A stretch of DNA of 64,000 nucleotides from the NCBI GenBank assembly GCA_022494885.1, contig JAGVSM010002366.1, positions 112,732-176,731 of the forward strand, written 5' to 3'. Below the pieces are notes generated by a model. That model did no database searches, was not told where the DNA came from, and saw only the letters and a list, made by a program, of their open reading frames with translations. How positions within the stretch are numbered: position 1 is the first letter of the stretch; each line of letters opens with the position of its first letter. Shown one piece after another: positions 44,310-55,154 of this stretch. The translations under genes and the position numbers were made by a program. Source of the stretch: Micrasema longulum. Taxonomy: Eukaryota; Arthropoda; Insecta; Trichoptera; Brachycentridae.

Positions 44310-45476
44310 AATGAAGTGTTACGAAGTGAATGCCGATTCAATTAAAAATATTAATACAAGATATTTTAATAGTACTTACTTTATTTTTTAAAAATTCTTA
44401 TGTACTTTGGCTCTTAATCTGTTTGGTAATAAAAAAACATTTGAAAAAATTACAAATTGGGTATTATTTAAAGCAAATCTAATAAATAGTTTAATATGGA
44501 AATAAATGATGATTGATATTTAAATATACAAATGTATAATAACTGTGTAGGTAGTGATATTTCATTGTTTTTACAACATCTTTAATACCCAGACTGGTAT
44601 CTTAACTATAAAAATATATATATTACAATTTATATAATAATAACTGAAGTATTGTATCCTTTTTTTATTTAGATTTATCTTTATAATAAAGATATCAGTC
44701 ATAAAGGTGTAGCGACGAATCTTGCTACTGATTATTTCAGATTTGTGAATTTAAGTACCACTTATCTTTCATTTTTTAGTAAATTACAATTTAAAATGAG
44801 AATTTTCAAGAGTGCAAAAAAAACTTGAATTACTTAATAAACAACGTGTCCCACCTCCAAGCAGATGACGAATATATCCTATAGTTTGATATCCATATAT
44901 TCCATTACAGCATAAATTTAAATAGCCAATCGATATCGTCCCTTCGAAGGATCCGCTTTACTGGTTTAATATAATCTGAAAAAATACACTTATAAAGGTT
45001 AAATTATTTACAGATGTTCTAAAAGAGAATGAGATTTTTTTTAGAAGATAATATCATCAAAAGTCTAGACATTTATAGAGCTTACTATTTACTACTATTA
45101 TTATTAATATTGATATAATATTTGTTTTAGTACAAAGGTATATTTAAACACCACTATTCATAACATAAATTATATTATATTACAATAACCTTAATAATAT
45201 TGTATCCTTTTTATAACACATGCTGTGAGCTATTATAAAGGGTGATGGGTTTAGCAAAACTAAATATCTTATGTGTATGCATGTCCAATTGTCTTTCATT
45301 GTTTCTTAATGAACATTTGTATATTTTCACGTCTCTGAGGGAGTTTGTCGTTACAAGATTCTCTTACTTTTTTAAAATATTATTTTCTGGATATTATGTA
45401 TACCTGTGTTATTTTTATAAATACCTAATTTTACCTTTTTATTTTCATTATTTCTATATGTGTGAATTAAGATGTT
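44310..45476. other. AT-rich stretch, no gene recognised
   Basis: 45050-45090 has a faint R-repeat match (aaagtctagacatttatag, agcttac). Nothing else supported. Confidence 0.45.
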
Positions 45477-45803
45477 CTATATGAATAAATCAAATTGAAA
45501 TACCACCACTAAACCACTAATAATAGCCAAGAATTCCTGGCTGCGGCAGCCATTAGAACGCGTTTGACGTGCACTGCAGCCAGAACGAGACAAAGCAAAT
45601 GTATGTGACTGCCTCAGTCTCCACGCACTTGTCGTAGCAGCCAGAAGTATTTTATGAAACGAATTTGCAATGACTTTCGATACAGAAGATCCATAAAATA
45701 ATTTTGAAATGAACCCTTTCAAGTAAAGGATGAATTCAATATCTTCTTTTTGGTTTGCGTTTCTTACGAGATAAATGTAAACAAAAACATCTTCCACATC
45801 CAT
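45477..45803 (-). CDS. Unrecognised 108-codon open frame
   Basis: Starts MDVEDVFVYIYLVRNANQKE and is less AT-rich than its surroundings. ctgcggcagcc occurs at both sides (about 45539 and 45860), and ggctgcc/ggcagcc palindromes flank it. This could be a remnant coding exon of a DNA transposon inside the large insertion. I do not recognise the family and see no catalytic motif. It could also be chance. Confidence 0.3.
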   Translation of the reverse strand: MDVEDVFVYIYLVRNANQKEDIEFILYLKGFISKLFYGSSVSKVIANSFHKILLAATTSAWRLRQSHTFALSRSGCSARQTRSNGCRSQEFLAIISGLVVVFQFDLFI

Positions 45804-46328
45804 TTTATTTGGACTGGCCGTCAGGCTGGCTGCTTTAACTGGCTTTGCAAAATTTTGACTGCGGCAGCCGAGCTGCCTAGTGGGCAGGAAGCCTAATTAT
45901 CAACAAAAAAATTAAAGGGGAACATAAAAGCTGTTAATATATTACTTGCGATTTTAACCAAACAAAAATACTGCTGAAACGACAAGTATTTACTTACATA
46001 ATAATTATTTACATTACGAATATCAACAATTAAAACTAACAGTTCGCAGTAGCGGTATTGCAGTACCACTTGCGGATATGGTAATACTTCAAAGTTGGAA
46101 AAATCAGCACACATGCATGAGATTTTGTATGACTGCAAACGCATGTGTGTTGTATATCCTCCGGCTGTCCAGGGGAAAACGGCTTGGTGGTTTGTTTATT
46201 TTTTACTAACACTAGCTTATTCTTAACCTTTTACAATTTATAAATATTATAATGATTAACAACTTGAGAAAAACTCATAAGGTAGGTTTAAACCGTACAC
46301 AATATATAAGTTTGATTAAAATACCGAA

Positions 46329-46751
46329 TTAGATAAACATACCTTCAAATGATGATTCCTGTTGTCGCGCAAGATGTACATTTAGGGACGCTGTGGTTCG
46401 TATGCAAGTTTCTATAGAGTACAGTAGGTATTTCACAGAGGTTCTATAAAAATAAACAAAATCCCTAAGGACATGTAGATCCGGGGCATACTTATTATTT
46501 ACAAAAGTAGTTGAACTGTCACTGTATGTTTGTTTATGTTTTGCATTGTTGCAATATAAAAAGTACAGTTTGGCGTGTAGAAAAAATAAATACCCCACAT
46601 GGCAAACGTTATAAATTTTCATCAGGATAGCAAAAGCGTTATATTTTGTAATTGGTATATTCATCTCGTCAGTGACGCATGCGCACGAGTATTTTTTCTC
46701 ATTTTCGCCACTCACGCTCTTGCGGGTAGATATCGAACTATGAAACGTCAA
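46329..46751 (-). CDS. Unrecognised 140-codon open frame
   Basis: It lies about 300 bp inside the right end of the TIR-bounded insertion. It has several Cys and Tyr residues but no motif I can name. Its location near an element terminus makes a relic element gene possible. Length alone is weak evidence. Confidence 0.25.
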   Translation of the reverse strand: MTFHSSISTRKSVSGENEKKYSCACVTDEMNIPITKYNAFAILMKIYNVCHVGYLFFLHAKLYFLYCNNAKHKQTYSDSSTTFVNNKYAPDLHVLRDFVYFYRTSVKYLLYSIETCIRTTASLNVHLARQQESSFEGMFI

Positions 46752-47033
46752 TTATAAAACCGTCTAAATAACGAGAAATAACGATTGAGGTTTGGTAAAT
46801 TCATCATAATTAAGTATTTTGGGTCATTCTTAAGGTCACAATAATGTTTCTATTGAGAATCATTATTTTTGGTTTTATGTGTTCGAATTCATTTACGTAA
46901 TTTGACATGTAATCATCAGAATTGCCATATAGAATACCAAGTTTAACCGCGTTCAAAAAATAAAAATCCCTAAATTACACCACGTTATATTCTCGTCCGA
47001 AAGTCGAGATCATCTCGTGGGTGTCGAGAGTGA

Positions 47034-49262
47034 TCAGAATACCACTGCTGGTCCACTTAGTAAGCAATCGTTCAACGAAACACCGCGATATTTACTTGCG
47101 GCGTCGAAGACAATACGTAGCTTTCCGGGTTTATTCACATGACTAACTGCGAAGTGCGGTAGGTAGTACGTTCTATTCGTCAATGTATTTTTCTCAATGC
47201 ATGTGAGCTCTCGGGCATATCCTTTACTGATATACTCATTTATTTTCGCTTTGTACGCGATAGCAAAGGATTCGTTTTTGCGAAATTTCTTTTCAATTAG
47301 TTCTAGTCTTCGTAGCGCCGTTTGCCGATTATTTGGGAGGCTTATGACGTCGTCTTTCCACAAAAGTCCTGTTTCCCATTGTCCCGATATCAGAGGTCGA
47401 GTAGTGTTTTGAAGAATATCAATTGCTCTTTTTTCACTAAAAGATATTCTAATTGTCGGCAAAATACCTAACGAGTCAACGGCATAATTTTTCTTCACAA
47501 GATTTTCTAATCGGGCGTTGTCTTGTATTGCGGCGATTGTTTGAAACGGCATTGTATTTGTACCGCCGTGAATCGCCTCTCCTAATGCAGTTACGGAGAT
47601 AATATATCTCCCGCTTTTCCTTGCTTCCCTCGTTACAATCAAGGAAGCATTATCTTGGCCAATTAAAATTTGCGGGCGCACTGTTTTAATTTGTCCGGCG
47701 TCCATTACGGCTTGAGGCGGTAAATTTAAATATTGCATCGTGTTAGCTCGCATTTTGTATATTTCACTGTTATCGCCGCGGATATTTACTTTTATGCGAC
47801 GTGATGACTCATCCGTCACATTCATGCCACCGGCCCCATGAATTTTTAGTCCTCGTATTTTCCCTGACGCACCTGCACGGTCCGCCACTTCACTGTCGAT
47901 GAGGGTGATTGTAGACCCTTCATCCAACAAGGCGTACGAAGTCACTGTTCCCGCTGGTCCACTTATTTCCACCGGTAATAATTTTAAAAGAATCGGTCGG
48001 TTCGTTGACCACGTGTTCACAACTGTTCTATTTCGTGAGTTTTCATTGTCATAGCGGTTTTCACTTTCACTCACTAAATTCTCACTTGATTCTCTCCTTG
48101 TGGATTGATTTCCGTTCAAGGAATTGTTTTGTCGCGAAAACGATGAGCTTGAGGCTCCGACCTCGGCGGTAGGTCGATATTCGCGCACTTCTCCGCGGTT
48201 AGATTCGTGAATCGTTTTATGGTGCAATGAACGGCACCTATCAACGCTGCACTCACGTGAATGTTTACATTGCGTCACCCTATGCGATTCCCCTAAGCAC
48301 GAAAAGCATAAGTTTTTACTTTTAACTATTTGCCATCGCTCGGCCACTGATAACTTTAAATAGTCCCGGCACGACTGAATAGGGTGAGATCGATTACACA
48401 ATGCACACTTGTTCTTCTCACCTGTAGGTATTTGAGGCACTACCGCGGTATTTACTAACTCGCGTTTTCGATTGCCTTTACCACTATAAATGTTCGGTTC
48501 GATACCTCCGCACAACATTGCGGCGCTCGATATTTCTTCTAGCCAGACAGAAAAATCTTTAACAGTGGCTCTGTTATTATCACCTCGTCTGGCCCCCCAC
48601 CACGATGTACGCATACATAGCGGTAGTTTCGCTACTAGCTCGCTTAGTAACTGCGGGGTAGTAAGATATTCACCACCGAAGCCTTCAAGAGTGGCGATCA
48701 CGTTGCTGATGGCACCAGATAGCTCGATCAGTGACTCCGTCGAACCAGTACCCTGAAGACATTGGATTCTCCTTACTCTATCCAGCATGGCTGCGACGAT
48801 GACTTCCTTTTGGCCAAAGCGCAGCTCCAAAGTTCGGATGATTTGTCCGACGTTACGCGGCTCTACGAGTAGCGCTGAGACCGCCTCTCTCGCTCGCCCC
48901 CTCAGGGCGCGCTGCAGACGTAGGAGGTTCTCCGGCTCTGATAGGCGGCACATCTCAGTCGATTGATGATACTGAGAGCTAAAGGTGGGCCACTCCAGCG
49001 GCTCTCCTGTGTAGACGGGCAGGTTCTTGGCGCTGGACTGTCGGGCCATCATGGCCCCAACTCTGCTGTCGTCTTCCACGTTAGGCGGCCTGGGGCTCCC
49101 TATCGACGAGGTTCTTATTGCTGAGGCCATCTCAGCAATAGCGGTGGCCATCTGCGCCATGGGATCTGCGGAGTGGTTGACCCACGTCTCTGTGAGTCCA
49201 GCAGCGCTCTCCTCAGATCCTTCCAATGGCGGGAGTGTAGATGGTCCCTGTTCTCCGTCCAA
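47034..49262 (-). CDS. BEL gag-protease and start of RT
   Basis: 742 open codons. Gag-like region about 70-270, including YTGEPLEWPTFSSQY. Cys-His clusters follow at C286-C289-H293-C298 and a CCHC knuckle at C319-C322-H327-C332. The aspartic protease active site is ALLDEGSTITLID (444-456; D447). The start of RT is KLRIVFDAASKYRGVSLNDC (714-733). BEL homology ends at about P738, where the insertion begins; the last codons and the stop come from the insert. There is no ATG (first codon TTG), because the true gag start lies in another frame at 49461. Confidence 0.93.
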   Translation of the reverse strand: MDGEQGPSTLPPLEGSEESAAGLTETWVNHSADPMAQMATAIAEMASAIRTSSIGSPRPPNVEDDSRVGAMMARQSSAKNLPVYTGEPLEWPTFSSQYHQSTEMCRLSEPENLLRLQRALRGRAREAVSALLVEPRNVGQIIRTLELRFGQKEVIVAAMLDRVRRIQCLQGTGSTESLIELSGAISNVIATLEGFGGEYLTTPQLLSELVAKLPLCMRTSWWGARRGDNNRATVKDFSVWLEEISSAAMLCGGIEPNIYSGKGNRKRELVNTAVVPQIPTGEKNKCALCNRSHPIQSCRDYLKLSVAERWQIVKSKNLCFSCLGESHRVTQCKHSRECSVDRCRSLHHKTIHESNRGEVREYRPTAEVGASSSSFSRQNNSLNGNQSTRRESSENLVSESENRYDNENSRNRTVVNTWSTNRPILLKLLPVEISGPAGTVTSYALLDEGSTITLIDSEVADRAGASGKIRGLKIHGAGGMNVTDESSRRIKVNIRGDNSEIYKMRANTMQYLNLPPQAVMDAGQIKTVRPQILIGQDNASLIVTREARKSGRYIISVTALGEAIHGGTNTMPFQTIAAIQDNARLENLVKKNYAVDSLGILPTIRISFSEKRAIDILQNTTRPLISGQWETGLLWKDDVISLPNNRQTALRRLELIEKKFRKNESFAIAYKAKINEYISKGYARELTCIEKNTLTNRTYYLPHFAVSHVNKPGKLRIVFDAASKYRGVSLNDCLLSGPAVVF

Positions 49263-49461
49263 CGGCTGGGCGGCTCTCTCTTCTACTCTGGCGCTTCAGT
49301 TGGATGCGAAGCTCCTTGTTCTGTGCCTTCAGGAATCTGATGGTGTTGGCTGATGCTTGAGAAGCGTTGTCAGAAGCATCGTCGTCGGATGATTCTCTTT
49401 CAGATATGGCGGGATCCACCCGTTCGGCGGCGTTCTTCCCCGATCGCAATACAGGAGTCAT
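49213..49461 (-). CDS. BEL gag N-terminus, frameshifted
   Basis: The ATG at 49461 begins MTPVLRSGKNAAERVDPA, followed by an acidic Ser/Asp stretch and a coiled-coil-like TIRFLKAQNKELRIQLKRQ. The frame then runs into GRI and a stop, while the main gag frame is open from about the same place. A one-base change near 49290 probably separates what was a single gag-pol frame. The start lies about 30 bp downstream of the primer site. Confidence 0.8.
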   Translation of the reverse strand: MTPVLRSGKNAAERVDPAISERESSDDDASDNASQASANTIRFLKAQNKELRIQLKRQSRRESRPAVGRRTGTIYTPAIGRI

Positions 49462-49492
49462 CTTGGGCGGCTGTGATATTCAGTAGAAGATT

Positions 49493-49508
49493 CGGCAGTG
49501 AAGGACCA
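49493..49508 (-). promoter_or_regulatory. Primer binding site of BEL element
   Basis: Minus strand TGGTCCTTCACTGCCG starts 3 nt after the 5' LTR. TGG pairs with the universal tRNA CCA end. The donor tRNA is not identified. Confidence 0.7.
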
Positions 49509-49511
49509 CTT

Positions 49512-50187
49512 TGTACGAGACGCGTTTCCGCCTCGTATAAAGAATTGTGAGACTGTAAAAATCTCGGCAAGGCGCTGGTATTCTACTGCGAGCTGCGATA
49601 GGTATCAGTAGCCCGTAGGTATGAATATTTATTCAAAATACTGTCGGCTGACAGTGGCGGCTAGCAGGTTGTAAATCCGCTTCTGGATTTGGCTGAGTCC
49701 AGGAAAGGTGCAGTGAAGATCTGAAGACGAAGTGGCGAAGTAATCGGGCAGAGTAGAGTTAAAAGAGAGTGTTTACTGTTTTCGATCGATGTCTTTATTT
49801 CTCACATGTGCACATATTTATACAAGATTACAAAATCTGACCCTACGGTTAACTTAGGTATGTGAATGGTGCCGGCCCCCCACTCTTGTCAAGTATTCTC
49901 CCGAGCGGCCAACGTAAATAGGCGCCCCCTAGCCAACGTATAAGCCCCGACCCCCGCCTCCGTCCCTCCATTGCACAATCGAGCGCCGACTAGAGCGGAC
50001 GTGAAAGGGCCGCTAACCTGACACGCTCCGCTCAATTTGTCCTTTATACGGCAGCGGCCGGTTAGGCACGGAATTAGCCTCGCAGACTCATACATACTAG
50101 GTTATATATTAAATACAAGTAAAATAATAATTGAAACATTTATACGAACATACAATAATAAAATAAAGGACTATGACGTCGGCTACA
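49512..50187 (-). repeat. 5' LTR of BEL element
   Basis: Upstream LTR for minus-strand transcription. By eye it differs from 32882-33557 at about nine positions and has the same length. The outer edge abuts CTCAT at 50188-50192. Confidence 0.95.
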
Positions 50188-50192
50188 CTCAT

Positions 50193-50545
50193 TATTAATA
50201 TTTATATTTATTAATGGAACGAACTTATAATATTTTAAATCAAACACTGATTTAAGTCTACTGAACATAATATTATTATAAGTTGAAATATGGAGTTGTA
50301 TAAAATAAACACCAAATCAATCAATTAATCTTAAATGTTGATCATCCCAGGAATCGAAACCAGAACCTTGAACATTAAGGCGAACACTCTAACTACTGCA
50401 CTACGAGCCGGACTTACCCCCAATCGGGGTTTTTACCCAAGAGTAGCCATCGAGTCGAAAGTACGCATCGAGGAGTCTGTTTCTATTTCACACACAGAAC
50501 TGTATTCACTATCCACCTGGACACAGATACAACCTTAACTTAGTT
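50193..50545 (-). mobile_element. S2 SINE, 5' part, cut off by BEL insertion
   Basis: Reverse strand has a tRNA-like head (ggctcgtagtgcagtagtta, B box ggtttcgattcc) at about 50340-50415, with the body running down to 50193. It resumes at 32876 beyond the BEL element. The upstream part to about 50545 (gatggctactctt, ctatttcacacacagaactg) matches 16525 and 58560. Confidence 0.8.
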
Positions 50546-52009
50546 ATCTTCTAATAAAGAGTTTTTTTTTATATTTAAAATGTCATTTAGCTTTTGCGAT
50601 ACTTCGATTTTTAAAAATAAACTAAAATTTTTAATTTTATCTTTGTAAAATAAAAGCTCGCAATATTTGGAATAATTTTTGAATAAAGTCATTGTCTAGT
50701 TTTGTTATTTAACAAAAGCTTTGTTATAATTCCGTTACGATAAAAAGTGAATAAAACCAGATAGTTAAAAATCTTTTGTTGGAATTTGCCAACCTAAATT
50801 CAGACAATACCCATAAATAGGTACAATGATTTAAAACTGTAATAATTGAAATTCGATGAACGTTAATAGTTGACAATAAAAATGATAAAGAGCTTTGAAT
50901 TGTTACGAAACTGGAGAGTATTAAATTAATTAAATTCACTGAAGTTAATGAACAGTCAAACGATATTTGAATTAATATCATTGTAAATCAATTTGTAATC
51001 CAATATAATTTTTTTAATGAATTAATAGCAGAATACATCATTTTATTTGTTTTTCAAAGCTATTTCCACTACTGGGGTAGAATAAATAGACACGATATTC
51101 TCGTACTAGCATCATCTCAGTTTTAGCAAATATCATAAAATTAGAAATGCCAGTTGTTTTTGTTACCAAGTCTCTCCATTTTGTCGGACTTCTGCAGATT
51201 TCAGTTTCCTCTACTCGTTTTGAGTACCCAAGAATATGGATTTGCACACTGAAAGAAAGACGTTCAATACCTAGTTATTAAATTTTCCTTTCCAAACATG
51301 AAGGTAAAAAAAAAAGTGCGGATTTCTAAAGGGAGTACTAGAAATACCCCAGCTAAAATGCTATAAATAAGACTTCAAAAATATATTTTAAATGTCACCA
51401 TGATTATTATGATAGTGTTTATAAGACTGTTTTATAATATTTCAAGTTATCTTCCAAATTCATAATTTTTTTCATGAAATACTATTGTAAGAGGATGTCA
51501 TACCTCACCGCGCTGTCTCTGCCACACGTTGAACAATACTGATCTAAAATCTTACTACGTGTTAGCGTGGCGGATTGCAGAGAGTTGAGAGCGGGAATGC
51601 ATGTAAAATATGAAGCGTAAAATCCGTTTTTTTGTAGCTATGGCTTAAAATTTTCGCCCAAGTAGCAAAAAATACACGTGCTTACTGACCAATATATCAA
51701 AGAATATTAATTGTCAAGCGATCAATTGTTACGTTTGCTGTTTGTGCAGGAGGAAGACAAAAACAAACGTAAATTATTGCTGAACAAATTCAGGAAAATT
51801 AAAAAATAAAAAAAGATTTTTAACATTATGAGATTGGGCTATGCAAAAAAATATGCTATCAGGGGGGCCCTCGATACCCACTAATGTTTCTATCCCGGAA
51901 AGGATAGAAACATTAGTCCAATGGATTACCCATTGTATCCGTAACATTCTACGCTAGAACAATATTTCAAACGGATCTGTCTTGTCTTTTTTGTTCGCAA
52001 TAATAATTT
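50546..52009. other. AT-rich stretch with one perfect hairpin
   Basis: No gene recognised. See 51880-51917. 51490-51600 is less AT-rich but unassigned. Confidence 0.5.
51880..51917. repeat. Perfect 16-bp hairpin, 6-nt loop
   Basis: ACTAATGTTTCTATCC (51880-51895), loop CGGAAA, then its exact complement (51902-51917). A short gggggg/ccc-rich segment precedes it. Not within a recognised element. Confidence 0.9.
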
Positions 52010-52480
52010 TAGTTCGTCCAAATTTGTTGGCTGGACTTTCATATTTTCTTTTCTAAAATAATTTTAGTGCCTGTTCTAATGGTTTTTCTTCATTTTCTAT
52101 CTCTTTAAGTCCAAATTTCTGCGGCATTCTATTATATAAAGACGAGTTGGTGATTCGATCATTTTGATTTTTGTAGACATAGTGATACCTCTTGTTGCCA
52201 AACTTGTTTAACTCCTCGATCGCAAAAAAAACCATAGCATTTATTTTCTTAATTTCAGTATCGCAGAAGATAATCATTTCCATTTCGCTGTCTATTTTGG
52301 TCTTTCACCATTGTTTTCCAGCCCTTAACTATTGACCGTATTCCAAGTAAGGATAGAAGTTTTCTTGTGTCATATGCGTTATTGAAAAAGTTAGTGATAT
52401 TATCGGCGTATCTCAAACTCGATATTTTTCTTTCATTAATAAAAATGCAGCTGTCTCAATTCTCCAACACTTTTTCTATT
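52010..52480 (-). pseudogene. LINE reverse transcriptase fragment
   Basis: Minus-strand words INERKISSLRYADNITNFF (near 52440-52385) match the LINE active-site context (I-N-G-x-K-I-x-x-L-R-Y-A-D-D-T), with YADN replacing YADD. LLSLLGIRSIVKG and WKTMVKDQN follow. The 76-codon frame at 52053-52283 lies in the downstream decayed part and is not independently recognisable. Confidence 0.6.
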
Positions 52481-53014
52481 TTATATTTGGTGTAAATATT
52501 AAATAGTTAGAGTGACAAGGTACATCTATAAAGAACTTATAAAAATAAATAAGTATCAGCACTTTCACCGTAGCGGAGTTACATGCATTAAGCCTGTTTT
52601 AATGGAATACAAGATAATAAGATGCTCCTATTTCATATAAAATAACCCATATTTTTTTCCCATATCACCAATTCAAAAGCCGCCTTTAAGTATACATAAC
52701 GTATCACATGCATATAATATAGCGGTGAGTTTAATTTATCACTTTTAGAGAACAATACGAAATCTTGTCATTAAGAGAACAAATGAACATTAAAATATTG
52801 TTTATTTAACCTTAAGACTGTAGTTAAACTGAAGTTAAACAAAACACTATTGAAAAGTTGGCTACTTCAGATAACAGAGTTAAGTTTGTAACTACTGTCG
52901 AAATTCAGAATAAGGAAATCAACGATAAATTTATGAAATTATTTTAAGATGGAAGCAGCATATTTACAAAGGGGCCGATAAAATATTTTGGTATGAAGTT
53001 TCTTTATATAAACA
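52481..53014. other. AT-rich stretch, nothing recognised
   Basis: No supported feature. Confidence 0.5.
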
Positions 53015-53140
53015 GGTAATCTCAACAGAATTAAAAACATTTTTGGGGATAGGATACGAAAACTCAATAGGACTTTTGACCTAACATTGCGCATTGGCTG
53101 GTTTTAAGTGATCATTTTACACCTTCTATTAACCAGCCGG
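53015..53140 (+). repeat. R-family, diverged
   Basis: ggtaatctcaacagaatt, aaaacatttttggggatagg, cgcattggctggttttaagt and gatcattttacacc match the R arm with many substitutions. Confidence 0.7.
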
Positions 53141-53590
53141 AAATACATACTCACAATTCAATAAACTGTGGAACTGCCGTTTGCGCCTGACCTGCTATTC
53201 TCTTAAGGCCAGTGCAGAAAGTGAATCATGAATTTGCTTTACATAAACAAAAAAATCAAAACATCAAAAATGTTGATAACCCAGCAGGGACGTCAAATTG
53301 CTGACAGAAAGGAAATAGAAGATGACTTGAATTCTCCACTCTAAAGTAAAAAAGACCTCTACAAGGTCGCAATGATGTCAGAAATTTAAATAGAACTAAC
53401 TTTTATCATCAAACAAATATTGAAAACAATAATTATTATATGTGATTGGAGTTTATATTTGTAATATTAATATTTAATATTTTGAGTTGTAAATATGGAT
53501 AGAATGTTTACCGTTCAAGTTTTCTAAATTTTCAAGAAGTTTGATAGTGAAAATTTAATAAGCTATCAATAACCATTTTAACTGTAAGAT
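53141..53590. other. AT-rich stretch, nothing recognised
   Basis: No supported feature. Confidence 0.5.
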
Positions 53591-53598
53591 CATGGCCT

Positions 53599-54420
53599 CA
53601 GTGGCGAGCGTTTGCGTTTGGATCACGGGGCGGGCCAGATTTTCTACGAGGTTTTGGAGAAGTTTGAAAAACCAAAAAAATCATTGTTTTGATTCTTTAG
53701 ATGTAAGTTGCATTTGTTATTTACCTTGTTTTACGTGTACAAGTTTTATATTTTAGTAAAATGGATTTTTCTGTGTTGGGATTAGGAGGGATATTCTATA
53801 CTCATAGTGGGCTATTCCGAAACTTACGAAAATTAAGAAATTCATTCAAAACCTGAACTGATACCAAGGAGATTGCTATGTGTCCCTTGCATGAGCTATT
53901 TATCTTTGGAGAGAGTGCAATTTTGAACGGTTCACTTTTTTTTTACTTAGAACTTTATATAGCCATTTTATGTTAATGTTAAATTATTCTCCGTTTCACT
54001 TTTATTTATATTTAGAACACTAGACTTTCTCACCATAATTGTTATCTTTTTCACTTTTTTGCAGTTTAAAAAAAAATATTTGTTTTAGTTCTAATTATTC
54101 ATTTGAATTATTTAACTATTTTTCATATTATATATTATGTGATGAATTGTTCACTGCTGTGATTATTATTGAATTTTTTTTATTGTAAAAGATTCTTTGA
54201 ACCGTTGATATAGTATAAATAAATACCCATATAACACCGATCGTTTGCAAATCTACGCAAATAGCACAAAACGTCGTGTTGCGCGCATCAAGATCAAACT
54301 AGTTTGACTTCTCCAAAAGCAACGTGGTCAGACCTTGAATCGTGTGAAATTATTATTTTTCTTCGTAATTTTCGGCACCTGGCCCGCGTCGCGTCCCCTG
54401 CCGCAAAACGTTTACCACTG
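53599..54420. mobile_element. hAT-like nonautonomous element
   Basis: The left end CAGTGGCGAGCGTTTGCG and the right end, read inward, CAGTGGTAAACGTTTTGCGG form imperfect inverted repeats starting CAGTGG, as in hAT elements. cgggccag and ctggcccg lie just inside. TGGCC flanks both sides, but a clean 8-bp duplication is not obvious. The 822-bp interior has no transposase. Confidence 0.6.
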
Positions 54421-55154
54421 TGGCCACGTACTAATGGGGTTTAGAATTTTAACCACCCATCCCCTTAAGCTATATGTATTTGCAAAAGGTACTGTATTTT
54501 AGTACATTATTTCATAATTCTTCGTAGACGTTTCAATCAGATTAAAATATAAATGCTGAATCGACTTAGTAGTTTTATCAGTTGAAACCGTTAGAGAAAT
54601 TGATTATTTATTATTATTACAGTTTATGTTTGTAATACCCAACGCAAAGTACAATATTACTCTTCCATTGAGATTTTGACATCAGATAGTTATTTGCTTT
54701 CCTTTTGGGAGAGCCCTAAAGATAACAACTGTAAATGACATCCTAGTTAGTTGTAGAAATTGAGTTTATTAGAACATTAATTACAACAGATATAATGTTG
54801 TATTAAAATTATTGCCAGTTCGACCATAATTCATTTTATGATATTGAGATAAAATAATATTTTAATTAGATTGGTACACCTACTGTATTTTTTTAAAATA
54901 GATTATTAAATATAGAACATGTAGTGGATTGGAGTTATACAATAAAAATAATATTTTTTTTCCAGCTTGATTAGGCGGGTGGTGCAGTACCTAACTAGCC
55001 CTATCACTATTACCATGTCTAGAAAAAACAGAAATAAAACAGATTGAGTAAAACATAATTCATTTGATAAATAAAACAGATGGAAACAATCAAAAAATAA
55101 AAAGGGAAAACCAAAAAGGATTTCTAGTATTACAACAAAGACAAAAATGAAATA
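54421..55154. other. AT-rich stretch, nothing recognised
   Basis: No supported feature. Confidence 0.5.

Larger units (their letters stand above)
36471..47045. mobile_element. 10.6-kb TIR-bounded insertion inside BEL RT
   Basis: The left end GTGGTATTCTGAACCACTC and the right end, read inward on the minus strand, GTGGTATTCTGATCACTCTC form inverted repeats. A third related copy, ggtatcctgaacgaatctcg, lies at about 36520, and gcatgcgcac occurs near both ends (about 36570, 46680). Flanking BEL codons resume cleanly on both sides. A 2-3-bp target duplication (GG or NGG) is possible but not certain. No transposase is recognised. The interior holds a Tigger remnant, TTAGG repeats, R repeats, a SINE and paired Penelope copies. 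The superfamily is unknown. Confidence 0.75.
32882..50187 (-). mobile_element. BEL/Pao LTR retrotransposon, split by a 10.6-kb insertion
   Basis: Two 676-bp LTRs (TGT...ACA) flank gag-protease-RT-RNase H-integrase coding on the minus strand, and the whole is bounded by the 5-bp direct repeat CTCAT (32877-32881, 50188-50192), as expected for BEL. Without the insert at 36471-47045 it would be about 6.7 kb. The LTRs differ at about nine aligned positions by eye. Lesions are a frameshift in gag near 49290, the insertion in RT and a frameshift near 36110. No env-like frame lies between integrase and the 3' LTR. Confidence 0.95.

Noticed and set aside
36471..47045. Polinton/Maverick element
   Set aside because: Inverted ends and large size suggested it, but there is no polymerase, integrase, ATPase or capsid coding and no clear 6-bp duplication.
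32882..50187. Endogenous retrovirus with envelope
   Set aside because: No open frame lies between the integrase end and the 3' LTR. The protein order and 5-bp duplication fit an ordinary BEL/Pao retrotransposon.
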